Below, piece by piece: positions 60,666 through 64,000 of a stretch of 64,000 nt of DNA; position 1 is the stretch's first letter, and the number at the start of each line of letters is the position of its first letter. This stretch comes from CAWCDJ01 sp963836015 (GTDB lineage: Bacteria; Acidobacteriota; Terriglobia; Bryobacterales; Bryobacteraceae): NCBI GenBank assembly GCA_963836015.1, contig CAWIIF010000004.1, forward strand, positions 558,001 to 622,000, in the 5' to 3' direction. The translations under genes and the position numbers were made by a program. The notes below the pieces were generated by a model. The model was not told the origin of the DNA and did not search any database. It was given only the letters and a program-made list of their open reading frames with translations.

Positions 60666-62465
60666 CTACTCTGGCAGCACTTTGCGAATCTCTGCCGGTT
60701 CCGGGGGCTTCTCCTTGCTTGCCCAGGCCTCCATCGCCTTGTAAACAAAATCGGGCGCGTGGCCTTTCAGCGATGCCCAAAATGGTTTCGAGGCCTTCCC
60801 CTTGCCCGTCGCGGTTTTGATCTGCTGCCGCAGAAATGCCCAGTCGACGGCATCAAGAGCCTCCACGGCTGCCGCAAACCCGGTCTTGGCCACCTCGCCT
60901 CGCTTCATCGAACGTTCGAGTTTCTGTGCGGTGAGGTTTAATTCCAGCAGTCTGGCCGAGTTGATCAGGTTCACGCTTTCCGGAATCTCAAAAGCATCCA
61001 CCGCGTCCCGGAAAGCCTTGCTGCACGTGTAGTAGCAATCGAACTGGTCCTGTTGATAGTGGTCGATCAAGTGCCAGAAGATCTTCTCCTGTCTCTTGTT
61101 CCTCAGGTGCGTCTCGGTTCCGGCCGGGCCCTTGGCAGGAGTCTTGGAAGACGTGGTGGGGCTGCAAACAGTGCACCCGGAGGGCTTGTCGACCCGCCTC
61201 GTGTTATCCGGCTTTTCCGTCGGAGCCGGAAGCCGGTCGATGTCGGGCACCGCCAGGCAAATGCCCTCAGCACAGGTGGGATTCGGAGGCTGGATCCAAA
61301 ACGCTCGAAACTCCGTTTTGTACAGCTCAAAGATCTGCTCCCAATCCTTTGTGCTTTCCAGGCTCATTTGGCTCAAATCGGCGACGTGCTGCCCTTCGTG
61401 GACAAACGTGTTCTTCAAATCTCCTTCGGATATAGGCGTTTCGGGGGTGTACAGTTTGATGTTGCTAAGCGACCACGCTACCGTTGTTCCTTTTGCGGCT
61501 GGTGCTTTTGGCTTCGGCGGTGCTTCCTCCTTTCGTTCTCCAGGGCTGATTTCCTCCTTGGGCGGGACTGTGGTAATAGGCTCGGGCTTCGACGGGGCCT
61601 TCGCTTTCGTGGTTGTCCCCCCGGCTTCCAGTCCCGGACGCTCCAACCCAATGACGTTCAGGGTCTCGTTGCTATAAGTGTTCACCGGCGGATCCGAAGG
61701 GTCCACCGGGTAATCGCCGCCGATCTGCGGATGCGGAACGCGCACATCGAAAAACATGGGACTGGTGGACGAAGAGTAGTGGGTCGGAGTGAGCACAAAC
61801 AAGTTGGCCTTGCCCGTGTTCACCAGCTCCGCAGTGTTACGGAAGAGGTTGTCGCCCGCAAGAGGTTCCTTGGGATCCGTGGTGAGAGCCTGCGCCTTCT
61901 TGAGGAAATCGACCACCAGTTGCTGCTGCTTCTTGTGATGGGCCACCATTTTGGCCTTCTTGGCCTCGTCATCTTTCGTCACCTTGCGGAAGACCATGCC
62001 GCCGGCAGCGCGGGCACCGGCTTGCTGCACAACATGCGTCAGTTCGTGAGCCAAAAGGAGCTTGCCATTCGCGCTCCGGGGGTCATATTGGCCGGCACGA
62101 AATGAGATGTGCCCCGAATTGGTAAACGCCGTTGCCCCGAGAGCCTCGGCCGATTTCGACGCCCGGTCATCCGTGTGGACCCGGACTGCGCCGAAATCAT
62201 GGCCGAAACGAGGTTCAAAGAAAGCCCGCGTCGCCGTATCGAGCGGCAGCCCTCCACCAGTCGCCGGCGTTAGCGGCCGCGCGGCAGTCTCGCCGCGCTC
62301 GGGCAGGGACATGCGCATGACCTGCCCGGCGATGCGATCCGCTTCGTGTTCCAGTGGGTCATTGACCTCGCTGACCACCGGTTGCGGCTCGGTCACGCGT
62401 GTTCTGCTCCCACCGGACACCGCTTTGGCGGCGGCCGCGGGGATTCGAGTCGCAAACATCTTCAT
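60666..62465 (-). CDS. DUF4157 (eCIS-core) protein with second HExxH motif; orphan effector/toxin candidate
   Basis: A 599-residue protein without a signal peptide. Residues 35-52 (NDPLEHEADRIAGQVMRM) and 73-160 form the DUF4157 domain with the zincin-like HELTH at 140-144. A Pro/Lys/Glu-rich linker (about 282-325) leads to a second domain with HEGQH at 356-360 and a candidate third zinc ligand Glu385 in YKTEFRAFW; a Cys-containing segment and helical tail complete it. DUF4157 is typical of cargo proteins of extracellular contractile injection systems and of polymorphic toxins. No sheath, tube or baseplate gene is in the window. The gene follows an exported sugar-isomerase gene by 9 bp with no clear ribosome-binding site, so it may depend on coupled translation. 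Function of the C-terminal zincin is not known. Confidence 0.85.
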   Translation of the reverse strand: MKMFATRIPAAAAKAVSGGSRTRVTEPQPVVSEVNDPLEHEADRIAGQVMRMSLPERGETAARPLTPATGGGLPLDTATRAFFEPRFGHDFGAVRVHTDDRASKSAEALGATAFTNSGHISFRAGQYDPRSANGKLLLAHELTHVVQQAGARAAGGMVFRKVTKDDEAKKAKMVAHHKKQQQLVVDFLKKAQALTTDPKEPLAGDNLFRNTAELVNTGKANLFVLTPTHYSSSTSPMFFDVRVPHPQIGGDYPVDPSDPPVNTYSNETLNVIGLERPGLEAGGTTTKAKAPSKPEPITTVPPKEEISPGERKEEAPPKPKAPAAKGTTVAWSLSNIKLYTPETPISEGDLKNTFVHEGQHVADLSQMSLESTKDWEQIFELYKTEFRAFWIQPPNPTCAEGICLAVPDIDRLPAPTEKPDNTRRVDKPSGCTVCSPTTSSKTPAKGPAGTETHLRNKRQEKIFWHLIDHYQQDQFDCYYTCSKAFRDAVDAFEIPESVNLINSARLLELNLTAQKLERSMKRGEVAKTGFAAAVEALDAVDWAFLRQQIKTATGKGKASKPFWASLKGHAPDFVYKAMEAWASKEKPPEPAEIRKVLPE

Positions 62466-62474
62466 GACGTGAAG

Positions 62475-63389
62475 CTATGCCGTACCCAGGTATTGGACAG
62501 CCGCCTCTACCAGCTTTGCCGTCCCTTCCACCGGATCGCCTTCCCCCTCGAATTCGACCGAAAAATACCCTTTGTACCCGCTGGTTTTGGCGATTTCGAG
62601 CGTGCGGGCCACATCGACCCGGAACACCTTCCCACGCTCGACCTCCGAATCCTTCAGGTGAGAGATGTTATACGCGCGCCGGAACATGGCCGAGACGGCA
62701 TCGTAGTTGAACTTCTCATCGTCCTTGAGCATGGAGTTGCAGAAGTCGGGCAACGCCCGCAGCCAGGGGCTGTTCACCTGGTCGATCACCTTGACGAGGA
62801 AGAACGCATCCTCGGAAAACAAGTCGTCGTTTTCCAGGTTCACCACAATGTTCCTCGCGGCGCCATACTGCGCGATGCCGGCAAGGCTTTCGGCCGTTCG
62901 CACGGCGTCGGGCGCCGCGTCGCCCGCGCGCTGTATGTGGATGCGTACACTGGGGCAGCCCAGCGCGCCCGCCACCCCGATCCACCTCTTGGCGTTCTCG
63001 ACGGCGGTAGCGCGCTTCGCCGGGTCGGGGTCATACAGGCTTGCGCCGACCCCGGTAGGAATGTTCACCACCTTCACTCCAGCGTGTGCGAGGGTGCGGC
63101 GGTAGTCCTCCAGGTACGCTGCCTCCGTCGAAGGCAGGTGCTGTCCCAGCAGTTCCACGTTTCGCACGTTGAACCTCCGGACCACAAATGCCGGAAAATC
63201 CTTGATGTCCATCGCCGCACCGGATCGGTTGCGCTCGTTCCCGAGCAGTGTGCGCAGAGAATAGGACGCAATCGCCAGCCGCTCACGGGGCGCCGCCGGA
63301 AACCGCAGGGCCGGATCTGCGGCGGGCAGCCGCCGGACGGCTGGCAGGAAGGTGGAAGCCGTGACAAAGAGTCGTCGAGTAATCGGCAT
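62475..63389 (-). CDS. Tat-exported sugar phosphate isomerase/epimerase-family TIM barrel
   Basis: A 304-residue SPIE protein with a Tat-type leader (ITRRLFVTASTFLPAVRR). Metal-binding motifs are VVNLENDD, LPDFCN, ISHLKDSEVE and SVEFEGEG, in the order expected for the barrel's Glu-Asp-His-Glu site. It differs clearly from the SPIE protein at 12170-13132. A -10-like TATAAT (63422-63417) precedes it; the AAGGA ribosome-binding site is about 12 bases from the ATG. It is divergent from a GMC oxidoreductase gene (102 bp apart), a pair that could oxidise and then rearrange or cleave a periplasmic sugar. The DUF4157 gene follows 9 bp after its stop. Confidence 0.87.
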   Translation of the reverse strand: MPITRRLFVTASTFLPAVRRLPAADPALRFPAAPRERLAIASYSLRTLLGNERNRSGAAMDIKDFPAFVVRRFNVRNVELLGQHLPSTEAAYLEDYRRTLAHAGVKVVNIPTGVGASLYDPDPAKRATAVENAKRWIGVAGALGCPSVRIHIQRAGDAAPDAVRTAESLAGIAQYGAARNIVVNLENDDLFSEDAFFLVKVIDQVNSPWLRALPDFCNSMLKDDEKFNYDAVSAMFRRAYNISHLKDSEVERGKVFRVDVARTLEIAKTSGYKGYFSVEFEGEGDPVEGTAKLVEAAVQYLGTA

Positions 63390-63491
63390 CGGCCGCGTGA
63401 TTCCTTCGGAGTGAGAATTATATCGTGACCGCGCTGGTGGTGGTCATCGGGCGTTCCCGATTGTGTCTTAGTATGGTTGAAGGATACTGTC

Positions 63492-64000
63492 ATGTTTGAC
63501 GACGCGCATGATCCCTCGACGCACGTCGATCTGAAGAAGACCTACGATGCCGTAGTCGTCGGATCGGGCGCTGCCGGCGGTATGGCGGCGCATGTTTTGA
63601 CCTCCCACGGCCTCGAAGTCCTGCTGCTGGAAGCCGGCCGGAAACTGCCCATCGAAAAGGAATTGCGCTCGATGCAGTGGCCCTACGACCATCCGCGGCG
63701 AGGCGAGATGCCTCCTTCCAGCCACGGTCTCACCCTGAATGAATACACCGTACGCCGGCCTCCGTACGCCCGCGGCATGCCGTACGACCATGTGTACTCC
63801 TACGTTCAGACATGGGCCGGCTCCGACTACTCGAAGAACATCGTGGTAGACGAAAAAGATCATCCCTATACCGGCACCAACTACGCCTGGGTGCGGGCGC
63901 GCCTCCTGGGCGGCAAGACGGCTATATGGGGACGCCTCGCGCTTCGCCTGTCCGATTATGACTTCAAAGCCGCGAGCCGCGACGGCTACGGTGAGGACTG
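63492..64000 (+). CDS. GMC-family FAD oxidoreductase (partial, C-terminus beyond window)
   Basis: The first 170 residues of a GMC-type flavoprotein. The FAD-binding start is VVVGSGAAGGMAAHVL (GSGAAGG at 24-30) with LLEAGR following; RARLLGGKTAIWGR is the second GMC motif that contacts FAD. No signal peptide is seen at the N-terminus. GAAGGA lies seven bases before the ATG. Such proteins oxidise glucose, choline or the C3 hydroxyl of glycosides; the sequence has the feel of the gluconate/glucoside dehydrogenase large-subunit group, which would need a small Tat-carried subunit further downstream, outside this window. Divergent from the SPIE gene. Confidence 0.88.
   Translation, partial: MFDDAHDPSTHVDLKKTYDAVVVGSGAAGGMAAHVLTSHGLEVLLLEAGRKLPIEKELRSMQWPYDHPRRGEMPPSSHGLTLNEYTVRRPPYARGMPYDHVYSYVQTWAGSDYSKNIVVDEKDHPYTGTNYAWVRARLLGGKTAIWGRLALRLSDYDFKAASRDGYGED

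Noticed and set aside
60666..62465. DUF4157 gene as part of a full contractile injection cluster
   Set aside because: No sheath, tube, spike or baseplate gene is seen within the window on either side.
1..64000. CRISPR array, IS element, integron or tRNA-associated island
   Set aside because: No regularly spaced repeats, transposase, integrase or tRNA cloverleaf was noticed; gaps between genes are short.

Overview
The window looks like chromosomal DNA of an Acidobacteriota bacterium, most likely close to Bryobacterales/'Candidatus Solibacter'. The evidence is uniformly high GC, three Oar-type TonB-dependent receptors with an N-terminal carboxypeptidase-regulatory-like domain and no SusD partner, a secreted protein ending in the Solibacter-type C-terminal domain (TIGR03437-like), a CRTAC1-type FG-GAP/ASPIC-UnbV protein, a DUF5107-TPR protein, and an unusually large set of Tat-exported sugar enzymes. 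No tRNA, rRNA, CRISPR, IS element or prophage was seen. No gene-free interval exceeds about 300 bp.

Layout. (1) 1-2643, minus: amino-acid/polyamine-type permease, overlapping PfkB sugar kinase, overlapping GH4 phospho-glycosidase (cut by the window edge). (2) 2661-9816: a secreted TPR protein, then a receptor (TBDR1) coupled to a very large secreted PIG-L deacetylase. (3) 10107-20633: a DksA/TraR-type zinc-finger protein; a Tat-exported Gfo/Idh/MocA oxidoreductase with a Tat-exported sugar isomerase/epimerase-type TIM barrel (SPIE); a secreted GH-like protein divergent from a DUF5107-TPR protein; a TIGR03437-type surface protein. (4) 20700-29073, minus: receptor TBDR2, S9 peptidase and a propeller-amidohydrolase fusion, read as a peptide-scavenging unit. 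(5) 29311-37248, minus: GH39-like hydrolase, hexuronate-type MFS transporter, AraD1/GguC-type FAH protein, beta-hydroxyacid dehydrogenase, Tat-signal DegT-type aminotransferase and GH51 arabinofuranosidase, read as an arabinoxylan/pectin side-chain unit. (6) 37401-45888, plus: bacterial enhancer-binding (sigma-54) regulator with two GAF domains, a degenerate STAS protein, and a complete RND tripartite efflux operon. (7) 45902-54404, minus: type-B carboxylesterase, heptaheme cytochrome c-TPR protein coupled to receptor TBDR3, and the CRTAC1 protein; divergent TPR protein at 54485-55988. (8) 55990-64000: two GH127 beta-L-arabinofuranosidase-like enzymes, an isolated DUF4157 (eCIS-core) protein with two HExxH motifs, a Tat-exported SPIE, and the start of a GMC oxidoreductase.

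How the parts fit. Receptors, exported hydrolases (GH51, GH39, GH127 x2), and exported oxidoreductase/isomerase pairs suggest periplasmic dismantling of arabinose-rich plant glycans and glycosides, with uptake by MFS/APC carriers and cytosolic finishing by PfkB, GH4, FAH-type and dehydrogenase enzymes. The Tat-exported Gfo/Idh/MocA + SPIE pair and the SPIE + GMC pair recall 3-keto-glycoside chemistry, but this is inference. The most unusual single gene is the orphan DUF4157 double-zincin protein at 60666-62465, which lies 9 bp after a sugar-isomerase gene with no contractile-injection genes in view.
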